The translations under genes and the position numbers were made by a program. Shown here one piece after another: positions 1 through 5,486 of a stretch of 9,416 nucleotides of DNA. Under the pieces are notes generated by a model, which was given only the letters and a program-made list of their open reading frames with translations, had not been told where the DNA came from and searched no databases. Origin of the DNA: an uncultured Muribaculaceae bacterium (GTDB lineage Bacteria; Bacteroidota; Bacteroidia; Bacteroidales; Muribaculaceae); assembly GCA_910588035.1 (NCBI GenBank), contig CAJUPY010000043.1, positions 1-9,416 on the forward strand, in the 5' to 3' direction. Numbering within the stretch: position 1 is the stretch's first letter; the number at the start of each line of letters is the position of its first letter.

Positions 1-192
1 TTTCCTTTACCTCCAAATTTTTTGGTGACTTTTTTACACCCATTTTTGCAATCGCCTGATTGTCAGTAAGAAAAATTTTATGCGGTTTACCGGGCTACAG
101 ACATATCAGCTAAAAACCGATGCAACCATCGTTGACGATAACATAAAAGAAACTATTTAAAACAAAAATAAACGGTGAATAGTTTTTTTGTG

Positions 193-200
193 TAATTTTG
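193..200 (+). promoter_or_regulatory. -7 promoter element of nadB
   Basis: TAATTTTG at 193-200 matches the Bacteroidota -7 consensus TAnnTTTG exactly. It lies 27 bases before the nadB ATG, predicting transcription from about 205-208 and a leader of roughly 20 bases. I see no good TTTG -33 box at the usual 19-21-base spacing, so the call rests on the -7 box and its position. Confidence 0.5.
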
Positions 201-227
201 CATCGCTTATATAAAGATACGCGCAAG

Positions 228-1811
228 ATGACATACAAATATGATTATTTAGTAATCGGATCGGGCATTGCGGGAATGAGCTTTGCCCTGAAAGTAGCCG
301 GCACAGGCCGTGTCGCCTTGATCTGCAAGACTACCCTTGAAGAAGCCAACACGGCCCTTGCACAAGGAGGCGTCGCCTCGGTCACCAATCTTGAAGTTGA
401 CGATTTTGACAAGCACATCCACGACACTATGGTGGCCGGTGACTGGCTCAGCGACCCGGAGGCGGTGAAAAAAGTTGTCACAGACGCGCCGCGCCAGATC
501 AAGGAGCTGATTGACTGGGGGGTGGATTTTGACAAGAATGCCGACGGCCGTTTTGACCTTCACCGCGAGGGGGGGCACTCGGAATTCCGAATACTTCATC
601 ACGCCGACAACACCGGATATGAGATTCAGCAGAGTCTGATAAAAGCTGTAAGAGCCAACAAGAACATAGATATTTTCGAGAATCATTTCGCTATCGAGAT
701 CATCACGCAGCACCATCTCGGGAAGATTGTCACGCGCCGCACTCCCGACATCACGTGTTACGGTGCATATGTACTCGACCAGAACAGCGGGAGTGTCGAC
801 ACTTTTCTCGCCCGTGTGACCTTGATGGCCACCGGTGGTGTCGGAGCTGTCTACCAGACAACGACCAATCCGCTTGTCGCCACAGGCGACGGCATCGCGA
901 TGGTCTACCGCGCCAAAGGGGAAGTGAGAGACATGGAGTTCATTCAGTTTCACCCGACCGCGTTCTTCCACCCGGGTGACCGTCCCTCATTCCTTATCAC
1001 TGAGGCGATGAGAGGCTATGGAGCTGTATTGCGCAATCTCAAGGGAGAAGAGTTCATGCACAAATATGATCCGCGTCTGTCTCTTGCTCCACGAGACATT
1101 GTCGCCCGCGCCATCGACAGCGAGATGAAACAGTATGGCGACGACCATGTCTATCTCGACGTGACCCACAAAGATGCCGAGGAGACAAAGAAACATTTCC
1201 CCAACATCTACAGCCACTGTCTCGAGCTTGGCATCGACATCACCAAAGATTATATTCCGGTAGCCCCGGCCGCCCATTATCTTTGTGGCGGCATCAAGGT
1301 CGACACCAACGGCGAATCGAGCATCAAGCGTCTTTATGCCGTCGGCGAATGTTCATGCACGGGTCTTCACGGCGGCAACCGTCTGGCCTCGAACTCGCTC
1401 ATAGAGGCTGTCGTCTATGCCGAGGCCGCCTCTCAACATGCCCGCAGGAACATCGGCCATTATGACCTGCGTGAAGATGTGCCGGTCTGGAATGACGAAG
1501 GCACACGTCATCCAGAGGAGATGGTGCTGATCACACAGAGCATCAAGGAGGTCAACCAGATCATGGGTACATATGTCGGAATAGTCAGGAGCAATCTGAG
1601 GCTCGACCGTGCGTGGAACCGTCTCGACATACTCTATGAGGAGACCGAGAAGCTGTTCAAGTGTTCTAAGGCGTCGCGCGAGATCTGTGAGCTGCGCAAC
1701 ATAATCAATGTGGGTTACCTGATCATGCGTCAGGCCAAGGAACGTCGCGAATCGCGCGGACTACACTACACGATCGACTATCCGCCCGTTGAAAAGAAGG
1801 TCGAATTCTGA
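228..1811 (+). CDS. nadB: L-aspartate oxidase NadB
   Basis: This FAD-dependent cytoplasmic enzyme oxidises L-aspartate to iminoaspartate, the first step of de novo NAD synthesis, handing the product to quinolinate synthase NadA. The 527-aa length is close to the family's ~540. The N-terminus has the dinucleotide-binding GSGIAG (residues 11-16), followed by the conserved NTALAQGG stretch. The fumarate reductase/succinate dehydrogenase-type active site is intact by eye: H242 in FHPTAF, R289 in LAPRDIVARA and H350 in APAAHYLCGG, in line with the E. coli catalytic His/Arg/His positions. TGLHGGNRLASNSL is the FAD-binding C-terminal motif of the core. The last ~100 residues form the usual helical domain. 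I chose ATG 228; an in-frame TTG at 198 lies inside the promoter box. nadA and nadC are not adjacent here. Confidence 0.96.
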   Translation: MTYKYDYLVIGSGIAGMSFALKVAGTGRVALICKTTLEEANTALAQGGVASVTNLEVDDFDKHIHDTMVAGDWLSDPEAVKKVVTDAPRQIKELIDWGVDFDKNADGRFDLHREGGHSEFRILHHADNTGYEIQQSLIKAVRANKNIDIFENHFAIEIITQHHLGKIVTRRTPDITCYGAYVLDQNSGSVDTFLARVTLMATGGVGAVYQTTTNPLVATGDGIAMVYRAKGEVRDMEFIQFHPTAFFHPGDRPSFLITEAMRGYGAVLRNLKGEEFMHKYDPRLSLAPRDIVARAIDSEMKQYGDDHVYLDVTHKDAEETKKHFPNIYSHCLELGIDITKDYIPVAPAAHYLCGGIKVDTNGESSIKRLYAVGECSCTGLHGGNRLASNSLIEAVVYAEAASQHARRNIGHYDLREDVPVWNDEGTRHPEEMVLITQSIKEVNQIMGTYVGIVRSNLRLDRAWNRLDILYEETEKLFKCSKASREICELRNIINVGYLIMRQAKERRESRGLHYTIDYPPVEKKVEF

Positions 1812-1824
1812 TAAACCGACTCTG

Positions 1825-1862
1825 AACACCGGGCGCAAGAAACTTTTCAAACGTCCGGTGTT
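1825..1862 (+). terminator. Hairpin after nadB, probable terminator
   Basis: The arms AACACCGGGCG (1825-1835) and CGTCCGGTGTT (1852-1862) pair over 11 positions, with one G-U wobble, around a 16-base loop. The tail is TTATTATATATAT-like rather than a pure T run, so termination may be partial. The hairpin ends 10 bases before the first possible start of the next gene. No TAnnTTTG box follows it, so some readthrough from nadB into that gene is plausible. Confidence 0.55.
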
Positions 1863-1871
1863 ATTATATAT

Positions 1872-2540
1872 ATGAGAATAACTGCCGCAGACCAGCAACA
1901 AATGCCAACCGTAAGATATTTCATATTGATCATTCTGACCTCGCTGCTTTTCCCGGTGAAAATGGCGGCTCAGACCGATATTGCCATTGACGAGGAGCAA
2001 TCGTCGAGGCAAAAGGTGTTCCGCGGCAAGTATCACAAGGTCACGGAAGAAGGTGACACGGTTCTTGTGTTGGTGATGAATGACATCACGGTTTTTCCCG
2101 AGTTTAAATTCAAAAATAAAAAAGAGGAGGAATTTTATTGGCGCACTGTCCGTGACGTCAAAAAAACCCTCCCCTATGCGAAACTGATCTGCGAGACCCT
2201 GACAGAGACATATGAATACATTGAAACTTTCCCTACCCAGAAAGAGCGTGAGCAGTATCTCAAGGAGATGGAGTCGGAAGTATTCAACCAGTATAAGCCG
2301 GTGCTTAAGAAATTCAGTAAAAATCAGGCACGTTTACTCATAAAGTTGATTCAGAGGGAGACCAACCAGTCGAGCTACAACATTCTGAAAGCGTTTCTCG
2401 GATCGTTCCGTGCCGGGTTCTGGCAGACATTCGGCCGGTTTTTCGGTGTCAATCTAAAAAGCCAGTACCGACCAGACAAAGACCGTCAGGACGCAATTAT
2501 CGAACGTGTCTGCGTAGCCGTAGAACAAGGCTTGATATAG
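1872..2540 (+). CDS. DUF4294 family exported protein
   Basis: This is a Bacteroidota-specific protein of unknown function. It is recognised from the core running from FKFKNKKEEEFYWRTVRD through VKKTLPYAK, a charged helical middle (ETFPTQKEREQYLKEMESE), then ARLLIKLIQRETNQSSY and FWQTFGRFFGVNLKSQY. The N-terminus holds a signal peptide: a hydrophobic stretch (YFILIILTSLLFPV) ending in AAQ before TDIAIDEEQ, so the mature protein should be periplasmic or envelope-associated. Two starts are possible. ATG 1872 gives 222 aa; ATG 1902 gives 212 aa with a more ordinary signal peptide (MPTVRYF...) and more distance from the upstream hairpin. I slightly favour 1902 biologically but list the longer frame. 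Its 3' end overlaps the convergent amidase/spanin gene by 44 bases. No function should be inferred beyond export. Confidence 0.88.
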   Translation: MRITAADQQQMPTVRYFILIILTSLLFPVKMAAQTDIAIDEEQSSRQKVFRGKYHKVTEEGDTVLVLVMNDITVFPEFKFKNKKEEEFYWRTVRDVKKTLPYAKLICETLTETYEYIETFPTQKEREQYLKEMESEVFNQYKPVLKKFSKNQARLLIKLIQRETNQSSYNILKAFLGSFRAGFWQTFGRFFGVNLKSQYRPDKDRQDAIIERVCVAVEQGLI

Positions 2541-2909
2541 CAGCCAGCAACAACAGGGCCACAATTACCGCTACAGGCGGTCCGTTTCTCACGGCAGTCA
2601 CCGATGATCGGGTCACGACCGACGATACCGAATCGGTTTTCACAGCCAGATGTTCGTCTTCGGTCACCCTCCCGGCCACAACCGTCATCACGATTCCCGA
2701 CGCTTTCGTCCCGGTTTCTACACCATTGTCAAACGAAACGACCGAATCAACTCTTATGTCGAAGACGACCGACAATGAGTCGGCGATGCGGCTCAGATCG
2801 ACCGAGCGGTCAGTTGTGACCAACGCGTTATCGCGGTGAGCCACCCTGGAAGCGGTACACCCGGTCAGACACATCAGCAGCAACAGAGCCAGCACACCAA
2901 GTTTGGCAT
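2497..2909 (-). other. Unimolecular-spanin-like region, probable separate gene joined to the amidase by a one-base shift
   Basis: The last ~130 residues have the layout of a u-spanin such as phage T1 gp11: a lipoprotein signal with lipobox LTGC, a periplasmic stretch and a C-terminal transmembrane helix with a basic tail, able to link outer and inner membrane. In the frame as given, the signal has no good start; GTG 2895 lacks a positive n-region. An ATG at 2909 has GAGG seven bases upstream (2920-2917) but lies one frame off and stops after 16 codons. One extra A in the AAA run at 2902-2904 would give MPKLGVLALLLLMCLTGC, an ideal lipoprotein signal, and a ~137-aa protein. The amidase would then end at TAA 2830-2828 after ~160 aa. 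Spanins fuse inner and outer membranes in the last step of phage lysis. The layout is seen directly; the function and the base change are inferred. Confidence 0.5.
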
Positions 2910-3309
2910 ATTCACGCCTCGCATCAAAACACGGGCACGCTTTCGCGGCAAAATCGCCATGACCACAGACTACTGCATCGGGAAACTGTTTTTTCAACGA
3001 ACCAATCAACCTGACGAGACTCTGTTTCTGAGCGTCGGTGCGTGTGTCGGCCGGAGTTCGGCCGTCTTCAAGCAGTCCGCCGACATAGGCGATGCCTACC
3101 GACCTTGCGTTGTGGCCCCGGCAATGCGCACCTTGCTGTTCCAGAGACCTCCCGGGGTGGACCGAACCGTCGGCATAAATGACATAGTGATAGCCTATGT
3201 CTGACCACCCGTTTCCTCCGACATGCCAACGTCTGATATCGTCGACTGTCACCTCGCGCCCTCTCGGAGTAGCGGTGCAATGGACGATAATTTCATCGAC
3301 CGGCCTCAT
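2497..3309 (-). CDS. Phage-type N-acetylmuramoyl-L-alanine amidase with spanin-like C-terminus
   Basis: Residues 1-137 are a T7-lysozyme-like zinc amidase that cleaves the MurNAc-L-Ala bond of peptidoglycan. All expected residues are present with T7-like spacing: Zn ligands H10 (VHCTATP), H117 and C125 (HGDFAAKAC), plus Y40 (GYHYVI) and K123. No export signal precedes the domain, so it would depend on the upstream holin, whose stop lies 17 bases inside this gene. I chose ATG 3309, preceded by a purine-rich AGGGGG tract; the frame also opens at 3372 inside the holin gene, without family similarity. Residues 138-270 are unusual for an endolysin: a hydrophobic segment with lipobox LTGC (Cys151), a Ser/Thr/Val/Asp-rich stretch and a membrane helix (~246-263) ending in RLRRHVR. 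The single frame may be a true fusion or the product of a one-base deletion near 2902-2904. Confidence 0.85.
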   Translation of the reverse strand: MRPVDEIIVHCTATPRGREVTVDDIRRWHVGGNGWSDIGYHYVIYADGSVHPGRSLEQQGAHCRGHNARSVGIAYVGGLLEDGRTPADTRTDAQKQSLVRLIGSLKKQFPDAVVCGHGDFAAKACPCFDARREYAKLGVLALLLLMCLTGCTASRVAHRDNALVTTDRSVDLSRIADSLSVVFDIRVDSVVSFDNGVETGTKASGIVMTVVAGRVTEDEHLAVKTDSVSSVVTRSSVTAVRNGPPVAVIVALLLLAAISSLVLRLRRHVR

Positions 3310-3757
3310 CTTCAGCCCCCTTTCTTTCCGTTTCAGACATTTTTTCGAGCAACCCGGCCAACATTCCGGCAATTTCGTCTTTATTTTTCACGATGACAGA
3401 AAATGTCGACGCCGCCTCCCTGATTTCCTGTTTGTCGCGTGTCGACTCCATTACCGAACGCCATTCACAGAAAATGTTGAACGCTCCCATCAACATTGTG
3501 AAAGCAGGCAGTGGCAGAACCACCGCACCAATCAGGTCGACACATGTCAGCACAAACATTGGCAGAAAATATTTCACTGCCTTGTCACACGTCATTTTGT
3601 AGCCTCGCGAACGTGTGGCTATTCCCTCCCGCGCGGCACGTGTCACCCCCGTGACAAAATCAACGGCCATTGCAATGGCCACCGCTCCGTAAGCTACAAG
3701 AACCAGAGTCACGTATGCCTCAAGAGCCGACAATTGAAAAATTTGAATGATTTCCAT
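3293..3757 (-). CDS. Phage holin family protein (phage_holin_4-like)
   Basis: This 154-aa membrane protein resembles Bacteroidales prophage holins of the toxin secretion/phage lysis type. It shows hydrophobic segments at about 14-32, 62-81 and 83-97, the family-like DFVTG (33-37) after the first segment, then a basic loop (TRAARE...TRSRGYK) and a long charged C-terminal tail (103-154). Holins make inner-membrane holes that let endolysin reach the wall. It starts at ATG 3757, about 23 bases after a predicted transcription start, and overlaps the amidase start by 17 bases, so the two are probably translationally coupled. No capsid, tail, integrase or repressor genes are near. Alternatively it could serve non-phage export, as suggested for TcdE-like proteins. 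The holin family call is fairly firm; activity is not shown by the sequence. Confidence 0.82.
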   Translation of the reverse strand: MEIIQIFQLSALEAYVTLVLVAYGAVAIAMAVDFVTGVTRAAREGIATRSRGYKMTCDKAVKYFLPMFVLTCVDLIGAVVLPLPAFTMLMGAFNIFCEWRSVMESTRDKQEIREAASTFSVIVKNKDEIAGMLAGLLEKMSETERKGAEDEAGR

Positions 3758-3786
3758 AGTATTACACTTTTTTTGGTTTCACGCAG

Positions 3787-3794
3787 CAAAAATA
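3787..3794 (-). promoter_or_regulatory. -7 promoter element of the lysis cassette
   Basis: On the minus strand this reads TATTTTTG, a match to TAnnTTTG, located 30 bases before the holin ATG. A clean TTTG -33 box is not visible at the usual spacing. It suggests holin and amidase can be transcribed independently of the upstream LPS genes. Confidence 0.45.
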
Positions 3795-3837
3795 TAGCCG
3801 GCACAAGATGAATTGACCGAAAACTATGGAAATTTCA

Positions 3838-3862
3838 GGCGGCATTTTTCAATAAAACCGCC
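3838..3862 (-). terminator. Hairpin after the LPS kinase gene
   Basis: Read on the minus strand, GGCGG (3862-3858) and CCGCC (3842-3838) pair. TTTT/AAAA pairing continues inside the stem apart from a small bulge. It lies 32 bases past the kinase stop and upstream of the holin promoter box. The tail is not a T run, so this is at best a weak intrinsic terminator separating the LPS pair from the lysis cassette. Confidence 0.4.
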
Positions 3863-3893
3863 CTATATCTGATCTTAACAATTTATTATACTG

Positions 3894-4652
3894 CTATTTA
3901 CGCGGATTAAAAAATCGCACCAACTTCTTGAAAAAGCGATGTTTCTTTTTGTCGGCCTGGTAATCGCGCAATTGACCTACGGCCTCTGCCACAACCGTCG
4001 CGACATCTTCGCCCGAAGCAGCGGCATAGTGGCGGGCCAGACGTGCGGTCTGATGCTCATCGAGGTTTATGGCTCTGAACATCGACATCAGAGATTTTCT
4101 TGACTTTATTCCAAACTCCATGCGGTTAAGGTCAATATAATAAAACCTGTATCGTCCGCCCGGAAGACGTTTGAACAATATGTTTCCGGGAGAAAAATCT
4201 TTGTGCCACACTCCGGCCCGATGAAGACGGACCATCTCCTCACCCAGAGCCGCAAGCATCTCCTCGCAATCGTCGAAACGCTCCCAGTCTCTTACGTTCT
4301 CTGCGTCAAGCTGCTCGCAAAAATAGTAGCTGCGGGTCATTCTCAGGCCCGATCTCACCTCACCGTATCCATAGGGACGCGGGGTTCCGAAACCGAGCGA
4401 CAGCAATCTGTTGGCATTTTCAAACGAACGTTTGGCCTTACCGTCGCGCAAAGTCGTATATACATAATTATTAGGGAAGCGCGGACAGTGGAAAGCTTTT
4501 ATGTTGACAGCCGTTCCGTCGGCGTCGTCGAGACAGAATAACCGGTTGCGGCCTTTGTAGATCTGCACGGCCTGAGCCGGAACACCATTGGCGACAATCT
4601 CTTTTATCAGGCTGCCATGGGCAACCTCATGGATAATCTCACGCCTTGCCAT
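3894..4652 (-). CDS. Lipopolysaccharide kinase, InaA/WaaP (Kdo/heptose kinase) family
   Basis: This 252-aa soluble kinase-fold protein probably phosphorylates a sugar of the LPS inner core at the cytoplasmic face of the inner membrane. K52 in VNIKAF fits the ATP-binding lysine. H150-K151-D152 followed by FSPGNIL is the catalytic loop, and D174 in YYIDLNRM takes the place of the Mg-binding DFG aspartate, as in the InaA/WaaP/RIO-like group. The C-terminus is basic (KKKHRFFKKLVRFFNPRK), suiting membrane association. Its ATG overlaps the end of the upstream glycosyltransferase by 14 bases, implying translational coupling and a shared pathway. The exact acceptor (Kdo, heptose or another sugar) cannot be read from sequence. 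The family call is solid; the substrate is inferred from the neighbour. Confidence 0.88.
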   Translation of the reverse strand: MARREIIHEVAHGSLIKEIVANGVPAQAVQIYKGRNRLFCLDDADGTAVNIKAFHCPRFPNNYVYTTLRDGKAKRSFENANRLLSLGFGTPRPYGYGEVRSGLRMTRSYYFCEQLDAENVRDWERFDDCEEMLAALGEEMVRLHRAGVWHKDFSPGNILFKRLPGGRYRFYYIDLNRMEFGIKSRKSLMSMFRAINLDEHQTARLARHYAAASGEDVATVVAEAVGQLRDYQADKKKHRFFKKLVRFFNPRK

Positions 4653-5406
4653 TGTCTTTCAAAAGTTTGCGTGCCAGACGATAGGCCGTTACTGTCGACA
4701 GATATTCCTCACGGCTGATCGCCCGTCCCTCCGGCCCGTCAAAAATGCCTCCGCGCAAGATATAGCACTCAAACCACGATTTCAGTCCTTTCAGCACCGG
4801 AACCGCCGGTCCGACCGATCGTCGTGTCGTGGCCAGCACTTTCGCTCCGATTCTGGCGTGGTCTATTACCTTGTCGTGGTATTCTTTCGGGGTCACGCAA
4901 CGATAGTGGAGAATATCACCGTCGACCGGCTCGGGTCTGAGAGTACCCGGGAAAACGACTTTCTCAAATACATCACCGAGATTCCACTGTGCGTAGCTCT
5001 TGTCAAAAAGCCTGATCTGAAGATCTGGATACCAACCGCAATGTTTGACCGGCTGACCACAGTAGAAGTTCATTCGCGAGAACTGATAAATGCGGTGTGT
5101 CAGCCCTTGAGACTTCAATTGCCTGAGCGAACGCTGCAAGGCGGGCGACAAAACTTCGTCGGCATCGATCGACAAGACATAACGGTGGCTCGCCAGCGAA
5201 GTGGCAAACTGGCGTTGCGCACCAAATCCGGTAAACTCGCGACAGACAACTTTACATCCCATCTCACGGCATATCTGAGCGGTACTGTCGCTCGACATAG
5301 AGTCGACGACGATAATCTCGTCGGCTATTCCGTCGAGTGACGCTATGCAGCGGGCGATGTTCAGCTCCTCGTTGCGCGAAATGATTATGGCAGAAATGTC
5401 GGTCAT
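4639..5406 (-). CDS. GT2 glycosyltransferase, WaaE/KdtX-like LPS core enzyme
   Basis: This 255-aa cytoplasmic GT-A enzyme has the expected order: ISAIIISRNEE start, nucleotide-binding DEIIVVDSMSSDST (D35), GFGAQRQFA (60-68) typical of the WaaE/LgtF group, and metal-binding DAD (81-83) in SIDADEV. The acceptor-side block NFYCGQPVKHCGWYPDLQIRLF follows. Family members transfer a hexose, often glucose, to inner-core heptose during LPS or lipooligosaccharide assembly. The next gene overlaps it by 14 bases and encodes an LPS core kinase, which supports a core-assembly role. The start at 5406 is fixed because the first beta strand begins at residue 4. A -7 box lies only 8 bases upstream, so its transcript could be almost leaderless. 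Donor and acceptor are not determinable here. Confidence 0.88.
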   Translation of the reverse strand: MTDISAIIISRNEELNIARCIASLDGIADEIIVVDSMSSDSTAQICREMGCKVVCREFTGFGAQRQFATSLASHRYVLSIDADEVLSPALQRSLRQLKSQGLTHRIYQFSRMNFYCGQPVKHCGWYPDLQIRLFDKSYAQWNLGDVFEKVVFPGTLRPEPVDGDILHYRCVTPKEYHDKVIDHARIGAKVLATTRRSVGPAVPVLKGLKSWFECYILRGGIFDGPEGRAISREEYLSTVTAYRLARKLLKDNGKA

Positions 5407-5413
5407 TGATTTG

Positions 5414-5421
5414 CAAATGTA
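5414..5421 (-). promoter_or_regulatory. -7 promoter element for the GT2/kinase operon
   Basis: The minus strand reads TACATTTG, matching TAnnTTTG, and overlaps a 10-base perfect palindrome ATTTGCAAAT at 5409-5418. Transcription would begin about 1-3 bases before the GT2 ATG. No clear -33 box is visible, so the call is tentative. Confidence 0.35.
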
Positions 5422-5458
5422 ATAAAAATAATTGAACTACACATCTGCCGGAGACGTT

Positions 5459-5466
5459 TAACTTTC
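5459..5466 (+). promoter_or_regulatory. Weak -7-like element for the ClC gene
   Basis: TAACTTTC at 5459-5466 is one base off TAnnTTTG and sits 20 bases before the ClC ATG in the divergent 80-base gap. The closest -33 candidate (TTGA, 5432-5435) is spaced 23 bases away, slightly too far. Low confidence. Confidence 0.3.
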
Positions 5467-5486
5467 TGAGATCAACATCAGCGACC

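Noticed and set aside
21..48. TTTG (21-24) and CATTTTTG (41-48) as a promoter pair
   Set aside because: The spacing is 16 bases instead of 19-21, the -7 box has a mismatch, and no gene starts suitably downstream.
80..160. 26-codon frame (MRFTGLQTYQLK...) upstream of nadB
   Set aside because: It has no ribosome-binding signal, no promoter box at the right place and no recognisable peptide; it is probably chance.
198..227. TTG start extending NadB by 10 residues
   Set aside because: It falls inside the -7 promoter box; ATG 228 begins directly before the first FAD-binding strand.
249..971. 240-aa minus-strand frame opposite nadB
   Set aside because: It is antisense to a clearly conserved enzyme and shows no recognisable domain; a codon-bias shadow.
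2895..2909. Programmed frameshift joining ATG 2909 to the spanin frame
   Set aside because: The CCAAAC context is not a canonical X-XXY-YYZ slippery site, so a missing base or a true fusion is simpler.
3310..3372. 21-residue N-terminal extension of the amidase
   Set aside because: It lies wholly within the holin coding region and has no amidase similarity; ATG 3309 has a purine-rich tract just upstream.
3197..3811. 204-aa plus-strand frame opposite holin and amidase
   Set aside because: It has Cys/His/Arg-rich composition typical of antisense translation and no domain.
4588..5340. 250-aa plus-strand frame opposite the GT2 gene
   Set aside because: It mirrors the GT2 gene in antisense and has no family resemblance, start context or partner.
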